DNA of 64,000 nucleotides from an uncultured Draconibacterium sp. (lineage in GTDB: Bacteria > Bacteroidota > Bacteroidia > Bacteroidales > Prolixibacteraceae): the NCBI RefSeq assembly GCF_963675065.1, contig NZ_OY775906.1, positions 2,334,001 through 2,398,000 of the forward strand, read 5' to 3'. Position 1 is the first letter of the stretch. Each line of letters begins with the position of its first letter. Shown piece by piece: positions 34,561-43,630 of the stretch. The translations under genes and the position numbers were made by a program. The notes under the pieces were generated by a model. That model made no database searches and had not been told where the DNA came from. It saw only the letters and a list, made by a program, of their open reading frames with translations.

Positions 34561-36729
34561 CTATTCGGTCAAAATTATTAATTCTTTCCCTTTTTTAAGT
34601 TGATCGTGCGACACAAAGTATCCCTCAACAGGATTTCCGTCAATTGTCAGATCCTCTATTTTTCTTCCTGAATTAGTTTTGGAAATTTTAAATTCCGATT
34701 GCTCGCCCAAATCCAATTTTACCGAGTTAAACAACGGAACAGAAACGATGTATTCGGCATCGCCCGGAGAGTATGGATAAATCCCCATGGCTGCAAATAC
34801 GTACCATGCCGACATTTCTCCGGCATCGTCCATTCCACAAAGCGCATTCTCCCACTCGCCCATTCCGTAAAAACGGTTCATGATACTGTCGAGGTACATT
34901 TGCGATTTTTCCTGTTTCCCAATAAAGGTGTACAAATACGGGAAGCTGTGATCGGGCTGATTACCATGACAATACTGCCCAATAAATGATGAAACGTTGC
35001 GGGCAATGTGATTTGCATTCCATGGTATTGAGAAAAGAGAATCGAGTTTTTCCTCGAAGGCTGCTTCACTTTCGTACAAGCTAATCAAACCTTTGGTATC
35101 GTGTGGTGCAAAAAACGACGACTGCCAGGCATTGGCTTCGCGGTACATGTATTCGTAATACGGATATTCCGCGTTAAAATCCGATACCCAATCACCATTT
35201 TCAAGGCGCCCACGCATTAACCCTGTTGACGGATCAAACAGATTTTTATAGTTTGAAGTTCGCTTCATCAGCATCTCATAGTCATCCGTTTTGTTCAGTT
35301 CTTTTGCGAGAAGTGCCACGGCATAATCATCATAAGCAAACTCCAGCGTTTTCGTCACTCCGGCTTTTGCTTTCGACTCTACATGTGGATTTTTCACTTC
35401 AGGTGTTGAGATGTATCCTTTTTCGATATATTCGGCAATGTGCGGACGTGTACCTCCTTCTTTGGTTGCATTGTTTAGCAGCAACTGGTAAGCGCTCTCC
35501 ACATCGTAATCACGAATCCCGCGCAGGTACGAACCGGAAATAAAAGGCGCTGCATGATCGCCATGAAAAAAGGTAGGCATAAAACCGGTCTTTTCGCCTT
35601 TATCGATCAGCGACTGAATTACGTCGGCAGTAACATCGGGCGACAACATACCCAGCAAAACCAGCTTGTTGCGGTAGGTATCCCACAACGACGGATTGGT
35701 GTAATAACGAAATCCTTTATTGACCACTTTTCCGCTGGCATCGGTAAATTCGCCATTTACATCGCTGCGTAATGCCGGCCACAAAAACGAACGGTACAAC
35801 GATGAGTAAAACAACTCTTTTTGCTTTTCAGTACCACCTTCAACCTGAATTTTTGATAACAAAGTTTCCCAGGTTTCCGATGCCTCGGTTTTTACCTGGT
35901 CGAATGATTTTCCGGCCAGCTCGGCTTCCAGATTTTCTTTTGCATTTTCATTGCTTACAAACGAAAGTGCCAGTTTTAGTTCCACCGCTTGGTCCGATTC
36001 TGATTCATTTAAAGAAACAAGGGCGATTTCACGACGTGAGTCGCCGCTTGTTTCAAGGTTTACTATGGTCCGGTTGGTTTCGGCATAGAAATATATTTTT
36101 TCACCTGTTTGCTGGTATCCTTTAAAAGCATTGTCGCCTACCTGCTCAATATGCCAGTCGCGCACCCTTTCATTGGACCGCGAAAGGTTAAGCACCAACT
36201 TTTGTGGTTTCCCTTTTGGGTAATCGTACTGGTGAAAACCGCAATGTAAGGTTGAAGTCAGCCGGGCATTAATATCGTATCGGTCAAGCTTTACCTGGTA
36301 GTAACCCGGTTCGGCCGATTCGTTTTCATGACTGAATTTTGATCCAAAATCATTATCAGTAAAATCTTCGGTAACAGGAAGTACCGGTATATGGCACAAG
36401 TTCCAGTGGCCTTTGTTGGTATGTGTAAATGCTAAAATTACATCGTCCTCGTATTCATAACCGGCTCCGCTGCGCCACTCTGTTATCGGGCTCAATTGCA
36501 CCATCGCATTTGGCAATGACGCGCCCGGATAAGTAAGTCCTGCCCAAACACGCCAATCTTCGGGAGGGTTGTAACCACAATCGATACTGTCTTGCAAAGG
36601 GGCAGTTCCCAGAAACGTATTAACGTATTCGGTAAGCTTCCCCGATTTTTCGGGGCCGGGATTATTACTTGCCGTATTGCAGCCGACCATGGTAATGATG
36701 AGTGAAAGTAAAAGAATTGTTCGTATCAT
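34561..36729 (-). CDS. GH92 family alpha-mannosidase, lipoprotein
   Basis: A calcium-dependent exo-alpha-mannosidase of 722 residues. It has a lipobox (SLIITMVGC) and the family opening YVNTFLGTAP. The general-acid region reads EANAWQSSFFAPHD and the general-base loop CGMDDAGEMSAWY (near residue 633), a variant of the commoner GNDDxGxxSAWY, so its linkage preference may differ from the other copies. I chose the ATG at 36729; the frame extends five codons to a TTG. It lies 38 bases after GH97 and before GH125 in the mannan operon, consistent with removing mannose side branches. Confidence 0.94.
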   Translation of the reverse strand: MIRTILLLSLIITMVGCNTASNNPGPEKSGKLTEYVNTFLGTAPLQDSIDCGYNPPEDWRVWAGLTYPGASLPNAMVQLSPITEWRSGAGYEYEDDVILAFTHTNKGHWNLCHIPVLPVTEDFTDNDFGSKFSHENESAEPGYYQVKLDRYDINARLTSTLHCGFHQYDYPKGKPQKLVLNLSRSNERVRDWHIEQVGDNAFKGYQQTGEKIYFYAETNRTIVNLETSGDSRREIALVSLNESESDQAVELKLALSFVSNENAKENLEAELAGKSFDQVKTEASETWETLLSKIQVEGGTEKQKELFYSSLYRSFLWPALRSDVNGEFTDASGKVVNKGFRYYTNPSLWDTYRNKLVLLGMLSPDVTADVIQSLIDKGEKTGFMPTFFHGDHAAPFISGSYLRGIRDYDVESAYQLLLNNATKEGGTRPHIAEYIEKGYISTPEVKNPHVESKAKAGVTKTLEFAYDDYAVALLAKELNKTDDYEMLMKRTSNYKNLFDPSTGLMRGRLENGDWVSDFNAEYPYYEYMYREANAWQSSFFAPHDTKGLISLYESEAAFEEKLDSLFSIPWNANHIARNVSSFIGQYCHGNQPDHSFPYLYTFIGKQEKSQMYLDSIMNRFYGMGEWENALCGMDDAGEMSAWYVFAAMGIYPYSPGDAEYIVSVPLFNSVKLDLGEQSEFKISKTNSGRKIEDLTIDGNPVEGYFVSHDQLKKGKELIILTE

Positions 36730-36767
36730 TTTTAGTTGGTTCAAATATGAAATTATGTATTTCTAAT

Positions 36768-38765
36768 TTATTTTACTTGTTCAATTACAGCAGCCCAACC
36801 TCCGTCTCTGGCCAGATCTATTTCAATCGTTTCTCCGCTGCTCACATTTTTAGTTATTTTTTTATAATCCATTGCCTGCACATTGGCGTTTACACCATCT
36901 TGAAAAGCGGTCATTTTGTAGGCAGCTCCTTCGTTAAGAAAATCAAGATTTAATTTGAAACTACGTTGCTTTGTATCGGTAATTGCACCAATAAACCACT
37001 TGCTATTACTACGCTTTGCTACCACAAAATACTTACCGGCTTTCGCCTCTAAAACCCTGGTCTCGTCCCATAAAACAGGCACACTGGTAATAAATTCGGT
37101 ACATTCCCGCTCACGATAATAATAAAACGGATTATCTGCCAGCATTTGAATTCCACTTTCAAGTGTTACATATAAAGCCAGTTGATAAGCACGAGTACCA
37201 ATACTAACCGGGTTTGTTCGGGTAGATTTATAAACTTCGGGATGTACTGAATTCATTGCTCCGGGAGTAAAATCTGCAGGCCCAACAGCATTTCTTATAA
37301 ATGGGAGATACGCGTTATTCTTAGTGGTTGCCCGTCCGCCTCCAATATTTTGTTCCATGCCTACAATACCTTCGTACGAAAGAATATTTGGCAAGGCACG
37401 TTCCATTCCCGCAGGTTTAAATGATCCGTGGTAGTCGACAAACAATTTATATTTGGCAGCTTCACGTGCAATACGCTCATAATAATTAACCATCCACTGG
37501 TCACTGCGATCCATAAAATCGATTTTAACACCGGCAATCCCCCACTCACTAAAAGTCTTAAACAGGTCGATATTATTTTCAACGGTCAACCAAGTTAACC
37601 AGAGTACAATTTTCACATTCTTTGACTGACCATATTTGATCAGCTCAAACAAATCAATAGTTGGATTTGGGGTATACGGATCGCGTGTGCTTTTAGCCCA
37701 TCCTTCATCCATTATAATGTAAGGGATACCGAAATCAGATGCAAAATCAATGTAGTATTTGTACGACTCAAGGTTATATCCCGATTTAAAGTCAACACCG
37801 TACAAGCGGGCATCGTGCCACCATTCCCAACTTACCTGTCCCGGTTTAATCCAATCGGTGTCTCCCAACTCATTCGGACGGGATAATTTGAAAATCATTT
37901 CATTTTCAAAGATTTGTTTGTCATCACTACTGATCATGAAAACCCGCCATGGAAAGTTCCGGGATCCTGCAGTTTTTGCAATATAGTTCGCCTCTTTAAT
38001 AATCTTCAGACTGCGGTCTCCATCTTCTCCAAATTCAAGCGGACATTTCGGAAAAGTACTGTTCATCGCGTTTCCATCAGCACCTTTCATAAACAAACAC
38101 GGATAGTCGAACAAGTCAGCTTCAGAAAACAAAATTTTAAAATCCTGTTTGCTTTCAATTAAAATCGGAAGTGTGCTCGTGTCCAATTCCCTGGCATCAG
38201 CAGTATTAGATTCAACATACGATATTTCGTACGATGTTTTGAAAGAACGGGTCGGTGAAAGCACGGCATCAAAAGTGGAAGGGAACTGAAGGTGAACTTC
38301 CTCATCCAATACTTCAATATTTTCATCTCCCATATTTGTAATAAAACGATAAGCGACACCATCATTATAAGCTCGGAATTCAACGGAATAATCACCTTTA
38401 AATTTGAGTAAAAGAACATTGCAGTGATTATTAACGACCCCATTTCTCAATGGAATTTCACGATCAATTTGTTCATTGATTGAACTGTATTTCTTTGCAG
38501 AAAGTCTCGGATTCTCACCCAAAGTCTGATCTTTTAACTTGAGCTCCAACGAACTCTTTTCCATCAACAAAAAATTATTGGCAATAATCGAGTAAAAAAT
38601 CTTATCTGCAAGTTCGATACGAACCTTGATATTATTATCAGGAGACGTAAGTTCCTGAATGCCTCCCTTGGCAAAAACAAAACCAGAAAGCAGACCTACC
38701 AGTATAATGACTAATGGAAACTTAACAATCCTGCATAAGTTCAATGTGAAATTCAATCGCTTCAT
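36768..38765 (-). CDS. GH97 family glycoside hydrolase (alpha-galactosidase or alpha-glucosidase)
   Basis: A 665-residue GH97 enzyme with a signal peptide (about 15-33, LVIILVGLLSGFVFA). The N-terminal beta-sandwich is followed by a (beta/alpha)8 barrel (SWEWWHDARLYGVDFKSGYN, YIIMDEGWAKS) and a C-terminal sandwich. The Asp in GVKIDFMDRSDQ is at the place of the nucleophile of the retaining (alpha-galactosidase-like) branch, and LSYEGIVGMEQ may hold the acid/base Glu; the inverting SusB-type enzymes use Glu residues instead, so a retaining mechanism is the better reading, pending alignment. In a mannan operon it would remove alpha-galactose or alpha-glucose branches. Confidence 0.9.
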   Translation of the reverse strand: MKRLNFTLNLCRIVKFPLVIILVGLLSGFVFAKGGIQELTSPDNNIKVRIELADKIFYSIIANNFLLMEKSSLELKLKDQTLGENPRLSAKKYSSINEQIDREIPLRNGVVNNHCNVLLLKFKGDYSVEFRAYNDGVAYRFITNMGDENIEVLDEEVHLQFPSTFDAVLSPTRSFKTSYEISYVESNTADARELDTSTLPILIESKQDFKILFSEADLFDYPCLFMKGADGNAMNSTFPKCPLEFGEDGDRSLKIIKEANYIAKTAGSRNFPWRVFMISSDDKQIFENEMIFKLSRPNELGDTDWIKPGQVSWEWWHDARLYGVDFKSGYNLESYKYYIDFASDFGIPYIIMDEGWAKSTRDPYTPNPTIDLFELIKYGQSKNVKIVLWLTWLTVENNIDLFKTFSEWGIAGVKIDFMDRSDQWMVNYYERIAREAAKYKLFVDYHGSFKPAGMERALPNILSYEGIVGMEQNIGGGRATTKNNAYLPFIRNAVGPADFTPGAMNSVHPEVYKSTRTNPVSIGTRAYQLALYVTLESGIQMLADNPFYYYRERECTEFITSVPVLWDETRVLEAKAGKYFVVAKRSNSKWFIGAITDTKQRSFKLNLDFLNEGAAYKMTAFQDGVNANVQAMDYKKITKNVSSGETIEIDLARDGGWAAVIEQVK

Positions 38766-38832
38766 AGATAGTTGACTTAGGTATTTAAATTAATTTTTAC
38801 AATAATATTTTTCGAGTATTCTTCTAACTATT

Positions 38833-41244
38833 TTAATGTATTAACACTTTTGTATGATAGGATTTAGCTCCGGAAATGACTCGGACAAAATAAATTCCCG
38901 GAATGTTGACTGCTGGGGTGACCGTAATCAGCCCATCCCCTGTTATTTCCTGCGATTCAAACCATTGAACTACTTGTCCGGGTTGGTTGTATAAATAAAC
39001 CTCGCCAGCCACACCACCTTGCTCAGGTATTTTGATCTTCATTTCTGTGCCTCTGGGTGCCGGATTTGGAAAGACTGTCAGCGATTGATTTTTTTGAGCA
39101 ACTTCTATTTCATCAACGTCGGTTACGGGATTTACTGAATTATAAGCCACATTCAAAAATGCAGAAGCTGCAGCTGCCTGTCCCATCATGCCGATCTCCG
39201 AAGGATTCTCGCTAGTTCGATACAGGTTCCATTTACCATCAATATCATTATAACTACTGGCGTAGTAACCTCTTTTATCGCGGTTGTGGGCACTTAAAAA
39301 GTCCACAATATCGGCTGCTATTGTAAAAAACTCCTCTTCCTTCGTTTCGCGGTACATGTCCAATAAAGCATCAATCATATCGTCGCCGCCCCAAAACGAA
39401 ATCTCACTCAGACCCTGTCCGGCTGTGTACCAGTGGTTAATACAGCTACTCATCATTTCGCGGGCATCATCAAGGTATTTTTGCTCGTTTGTTATTTGAT
39501 ACAATAGAATTGCATTTTGAATAACAACCGTTGTTTGGTAGGCACGATAACCACCGCCCCGAACCGAGTTTCCGTTAACGATGCCATTTAAAGACCAACT
39601 TCCGTTTTGATAATAACTTGCCTGGTTAAACAATTTCGTGTTCGAATCTTTAATTTTTACCGACAAATCGTTCTCCAGCTCGTAATAAGCCAATGCTTCG
39701 TCGAAATACCGGCTTTCGTTTGTTGCCTGGTAGAGTTTAGCCGCAGCATAACTGGTGTAATTTACCGACATAGAAAACAACATTCCAAAGCCCAGCTGAT
39801 CTTCGTGTTGAGGTATAGCATACTTGCTGTCGCGAATACCGTTGTTAAACTCGTAGGCAATTTTCAGATTATTAAGCGTAGTTTCATCCTCGGTTGAATC
39901 GTAATACATAGTAAACGGCATCATAAGCTGTCCGTTATCATCGTAAAAACGCTTTCCATCGTTACCCGGAAGAACAGCATAACCGGTTCTTCCATCCTTT
40001 GTTACCTGGTACTGGTCGGTGGCAGCAAGGTAGTTTACAATCAGCGTTTCGTATTTCTCGGGATTCACTTTCCAGGCCTGAATCAAAGCCCGCAACATAT
40101 GCGATGCCGGCCAAACAAAACTGGTTGCCTGTTTAAAGTTTGACGATGCATCAATTGCTTCGGCGTACAGTCCGTTGTTTTTATTGTAAAAGTCTTTGTG
40201 AATTTTGTCCAGCAGTCTTTCGCCAAAATACTGGTATTTGTTGTCGTATAAATCAAAGGGTACTGTGGCTGCCAGCTCCTCACCGCCACTTGTTTCGGCA
40301 GCAAAATATATGGTGTCGTTCTGATAAACAGCTGTTTGTGCTTCAAATATTAAATAGGCTGAATTGTTGTTAATCGTTTTAAACGTAACATTCCCGACTG
40401 CAGGATTTTCGCTTAGCTTCCAGGTGGAAATTTCCTGTCCTGAAACGCTTACAATAACCGAATCTTTTCCGCTGTTCAGTATTTTCAGGCTTCCGTCTAC
40501 CAAAATACGGTCTTTCACTGCCCACGATGTTCCACTGCCTTTTTCCAGATTATGATTGCCGGTAAGGTCGTTTAAAGAATCGCCTTGTCCTTCGTTTAAC
40601 AACCAATTGGCTACCAATCCATCTTCGTTGCCATTTAGCTGAATATCTTTATTTGAATTAATCTCTTCGTTAGTCCGGGCAATATCCCAAATCCTGAAAT
40701 CAAATAATTTACCGTCCAAACGGCGTTCTTTCCAGGCAGAACCTTCGCCCATAAACAAGTGTGATCCCGAAACATTCATTGGCTTACTCAGCGTTCCGTT
40801 ACCCGCCAAAATTCCATCTACAAATATTTTCACTTCATTACCGGTGTTAACAGAAACGGCAACATGCTGCCACTTTCCGATCTGAATCTGGTTTTCTGAA
40901 CTTGCTACCTCTTCCCAATTGCCGGTTCCCACATTCATTTCCACTTTGCCGTTTGAATTTAACCGAAAAGCAAATCCAGCCGCCCCGGAACCTGCATTCC
41001 ACGATTCATCGGCCAGGATATAATTTCCTGCCCAACTGTCGACAAAAATCCAGGTTTCAATGGTAAAATCGCCGGAGATATAATCGCTGAAAGTTCCGCA
41101 ATCGATATAACTTTCCTGTTCAGAAGCATTGAATTTCAGCACATACGACTGCGCGTTTGAAGCTATTGAAAAGGAAAGCAAAGCCAGTGAAAAGACTCCA
41201 ATGATTATCGATCTGCTGCTTTGTTGAATACTATTTTTAATCAT
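38833..41244 (-). CDS. LamG-GH76-like protein with T9SS sorting domain
   Basis: A secreted modular protein of 803 residues. Signal peptide about 1-32 (SLALLSFSIASNAQ); a LamG/concanavalin-like domain at about 40-220 (FTIETWIFVDSWAGNYIL); a linker sandwich at about 230-325; an alpha/alpha-toroid domain at about 335-670 that resembles GH76 endo-alpha-1,6-mannanases (FYDDNGQLMMPF aligned with the catalytic DD of the family, YAAAKLYQATNESRYFDEA); and a type A T9SS domain at the end. The GH76 match is divergent, so activity is uncertain. The ATG at 41268 (MAQNKSLNMIK) is an alternative start; it would overlap the GH43-like gene by 14 bases. Confidence 0.85.
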   Translation of the reverse strand: MIKNSIQQSSRSIIIGVFSLALLSFSIASNAQSYVLKFNASEQESYIDCGTFSDYISGDFTIETWIFVDSWAGNYILADESWNAGSGAAGFAFRLNSNGKVEMNVGTGNWEEVASSENQIQIGKWQHVAVSVNTGNEVKIFVDGILAGNGTLSKPMNVSGSHLFMGEGSAWKERRLDGKLFDFRIWDIARTNEEINSNKDIQLNGNEDGLVANWLLNEGQGDSLNDLTGNHNLEKGSGTSWAVKDRILVDGSLKILNSGKDSVIVSVSGQEISTWKLSENPAVGNVTFKTINNNSAYLIFEAQTAVYQNDTIYFAAETSGGEELAATVPFDLYDNKYQYFGERLLDKIHKDFYNKNNGLYAEAIDASSNFKQATSFVWPASHMLRALIQAWKVNPEKYETLIVNYLAATDQYQVTKDGRTGYAVLPGNDGKRFYDDNGQLMMPFTMYYDSTEDETTLNNLKIAYEFNNGIRDSKYAIPQHEDQLGFGMLFSMSVNYTSYAAAKLYQATNESRYFDEALAYYELENDLSVKIKDSNTKLFNQASYYQNGSWSLNGIVNGNSVRGGGYRAYQTTVVIQNAILLYQITNEQKYLDDAREMMSSCINHWYTAGQGLSEISFWGGDDMIDALLDMYRETKEEEFFTIAADIVDFLSAHNRDKRGYYASSYNDIDGKWNLYRTSENPSEIGMMGQAAAASAFLNVAYNSVNPVTDVDEIEVAQKNQSLTVFPNPAPRGTEMKIKIPEQGGVAGEVYLYNQPGQVVQWFESQEITGDGLITVTPAVNIPGIYFVRVISGAKSYHTKVLIH

Positions 41245-41254
41245 GTTGAGTGAC

Positions 41255-42400
41255 TTATTTTGGGCCATCAGAAATTGAATAAGAATTAATTAAAGATCTG
41301 GCTTCTTCCCCGGTTATTTTGGAAACACAACCGTGTCGGGCATCCGCCGGAAAATTTACATCTTCCAAAATCTCCCAATTCAGCAAATCCTCAGAAAACG
41401 AGGCTCCGTATCGGTTCGTCATGCAGTAATCGTAATAAAGCAACCAACCCGATTTTTCAGGGTCTTCGATAACAGTAGGCCCTTCGGTGATTACCGGAAC
41501 AATCTGGCCCCCATTTAGCTTACCTTCAACAATTTGATAAGGCCCTTCAAGATTTGTGGAAGTGGCAACCCTGATGGCACGCCTTTCGCCGGTTTTGGCG
41601 CCAAACTCTTCCTCTTTATGAAATAGATAATAGGTGTTGTCGTGCTTCAAAAGTGTACCGTCGATAACTGAATACGAAGGTTCGAAGAAAACTTTTGCCG
41701 GTGTAAAATTTTTCCAGTCTTTGGTTTTGCTGTACCATAGCCGGCTTTCTTTCCAGCCTGCATCTTTAAACGACGACGACCAGATTAAAACGTACTCCTG
41801 ATTTTCTTCGTCGTAAAACCACTCGGGTGCCCAAATGTTATTGGCAAGAAATTTTCCGGAATCGTCATGCACATCCTTCATCAGTGGTAGCGTTCCTTCT
41901 TCTTTCCAATGTATTAAATCTTTTGAAGTTGCATAGAAACATCCCGGCCCCGACGCATCCCGGCTGTATCCTTCGGTTGTTCCTGTTGTAAGAATTCGCC
42001 AAATCCCATCAGGACCGCGGCGCACATAAGGATCGCGCATCCAGTGGTCCCAGACAGGTTTATTATTGTTGAGGGGAACCCAATGTCTTCCATCGTTTGA
42101 TAAGGCAATGTGTAACTTTGCCTCCAACATGGGATCGGGCAAAGGCACTTCAACGGTATTACCGTTTTCATCAATTTCTATTCGGGTGGGGTAACGTTGC
42201 CTGAAATAGGTCAGCATTAAAACATCTTCTCCTTTTTCAATTTTAAACTGAGTTGATCCGGAGGTAGATGCGGTTTGAATATTGGAGTGTTGTGCAACTA
42301 ACGGTAAAGAAAATACCATTAACAATACTAGCATTAGCAGTGCACCAGCCTGCAAAATTTCATAACCTCTGTTTCGTTTATAAAAAAAATGCTTCCCCAT
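41255..42400 (-). CDS. GH43-like five-bladed beta-propeller glycosidase
   Basis: A 381-residue secreted protein (signal near residues 17-37, LLMLVLLMVFSLPLVAQ) with a five-bladed beta-propeller fold of clan GH-F/GH-J. Repeated blade motifs carry candidate acidic residues: WMRDPYVRRGPDG (Asp), NNIWAPEWFYDEEN, SVIDGTLLKHD (Asp) and ITEGPTVIEDPEKSGW (Glu). GH43 enzymes in such loci cut arabinose, xylose or galactose, but propellers of this clan vary and some are phosphorylases, so the exact activity is open. It lies 19 bases after GH76 in the mannan operon. Confidence 0.82.
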   Translation of the reverse strand: MGKHFFYKRNRGYEILQAGALLMLVLLMVFSLPLVAQHSNIQTASTSGSTQFKIEKGEDVLMLTYFRQRYPTRIEIDENGNTVEVPLPDPMLEAKLHIALSNDGRHWVPLNNNKPVWDHWMRDPYVRRGPDGIWRILTTGTTEGYSRDASGPGCFYATSKDLIHWKEEGTLPLMKDVHDDSGKFLANNIWAPEWFYDEENQEYVLIWSSSFKDAGWKESRLWYSKTKDWKNFTPAKVFFEPSYSVIDGTLLKHDNTYYLFHKEEEFGAKTGERRAIRVATSTNLEGPYQIVEGKLNGGQIVPVITEGPTVIEDPEKSGWLLYYDYCMTNRYGASFSEDLLNWEILEDVNFPADARHGCVSKITGEEARSLINSYSISDGPK

Positions 42401-42419
42401 AAATTTTTGGCTCTATGTT

Positions 42420-43565
42420 TTAAGGTGTAATCAAACCTTCTGCTTCAAGTAGGGCTGCTGCCTCAATTAACATGGCTCCACTGGTTTGAGTGGTTAAATC
42501 GCTGGTACTTCCCGGTTTGTTTTTCCAGTATGTACCGTAAAGCAATTTATTCTTATCGGTTCCTTCCTGCCACAGTTTTTCTGCATTGTATTTCAGAAAT
42601 TGCAGGTAGCGGTTCCGGGTACCGTCTGATAAATCGGGATGAAGAATGAGTTGTGTGAAATAGCGTACAAATATTCCTTTGAACAAACCACCATCGCCGG
42701 CACCTTCATCTTTTAGCAGGCGGTCGGCACTGTTCACCAAAGCGTTTAAGGTATGATCTGCCGCTTTTTGTGCATCGTTCAAATAGGTTTTCGAACCTGT
42801 AATGTTGTAAAGTTCCAATGCCGATCCAAGAAATGTTCCCTGGTTATAGGTAAAAATCCAGGCTTGTTGAATTTCCCCGGTTCGGCTGTTTATGTTATCG
42901 TAAACAGCTCCACTGGCCGGGTTAAAAAGGTATTCTTTTTCCCAGTCGTAGATTTTTAATGCCCATTCCTTATCGCTGTCGTCGCCAAACTGCTGGTAAA
43001 GTCGTGCGGCTAAAATACAAGCCGGTCCGTTTGAGCAGGCATTTTTGCTGTACGGTTGATCTTTTTTCCACGAAATACCACCACCGGCATTATCGTTCCA
43101 GCCGGTTTGTATGTCCTCCCATACCGAAATGGCTGCTGTTTTGTAACGTTCCTGGTTTGTTGCATTATACGCACGAAGCATGGCCAATGCATTCCATTCC
43201 ATATCGTCGTAATACACGTTGAAAAACGAATTACCATTTTTAGCTTTTACACCTTCGTACCAATCATTTATGGTGGTCAGGTATAAATTGTCTCCTGTTC
43301 TATCGTAGGCATCAATTACAACATCAAGTGCGTGTGCCTGTGGCCAGTAGTGGAAATCGGTGTTATCCAGGTTGTTGTACTGGAAATATGCTTCTGCCGG
43401 ATTCCAGTATGAATAAATAAACGACGAGCTACTGCTATCGGCAGCTGCTGCCCAATTTATTGTAGTTTCTTCTCCACCCTCATTTCCAGGATCAATTTCA
43501 TCCTTCTCGCACGCCTGAAAAATAATCAGGCTTATCAGCATTAAAAAAATCAGTTTCTTATTCAT
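42420..43565 (-). CDS. GH76 endo-alpha-1,6-mannanase, lipoprotein
   Basis: GH76 enzymes cut the alpha-1,6-mannose backbone of yeast-type mannan internally. The 381-residue protein has a lipobox (ISLIIFQAC) and the alpha/alpha-barrel family features: paired catalytic Asp in YYDDMEWNALAMLRAYN near residue 120, the following GISWKKDQPYSKNACSNGPA segment, and FTYNQGTFLGSALELYN. It is probably surface-exposed, generating fragments for the SusCD pair. A terminator-like hairpin ends just 12 bases before its start codon, separating it from the susCDE genes upstream. Confidence 0.95.
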   Translation of the reverse strand: MNKKLIFLMLISLIIFQACEKDEIDPGNEGGEETTINWAAAADSSSSSFIYSYWNPAEAYFQYNNLDNTDFHYWPQAHALDVVIDAYDRTGDNLYLTTINDWYEGVKAKNGNSFFNVYYDDMEWNALAMLRAYNATNQERYKTAAISVWEDIQTGWNDNAGGGISWKKDQPYSKNACSNGPACILAARLYQQFGDDSDKEWALKIYDWEKEYLFNPASGAVYDNINSRTGEIQQAWIFTYNQGTFLGSALELYNITGSKTYLNDAQKAADHTLNALVNSADRLLKDEGAGDGGLFKGIFVRYFTQLILHPDLSDGTRNRYLQFLKYNAEKLWQEGTDKNKLLYGTYWKNKPGSTSDLTTQTSGAMLIEAAALLEAEGLITP

Positions 43566-43576
43566 ACTTCTACTGC

Positions 43577-43617
43577 TAAAAAAATAAACTGAGACAGGGT
43601 TGCCCCTGCCCCAGTTT
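43577..43617 (-). terminator. Terminator-like hairpin inside the mannan operon
   Basis: On the minus strand AAACTGGGGCAGGG (43617-43604) pairs with CCCTGTCTCAGTTT (43599-43586) over 14 positions (two G-U pairs, GCAA loop), followed by a run of seven U and A/U bases to 43577. It lies between susE and GH76 with no promoter box after it, so it looks like a partial terminator that lowers expression of the hydrolase genes relative to susCDE. Confidence 0.75.
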
Positions 43618-43630
43618 TCCTTTTCTCTAT

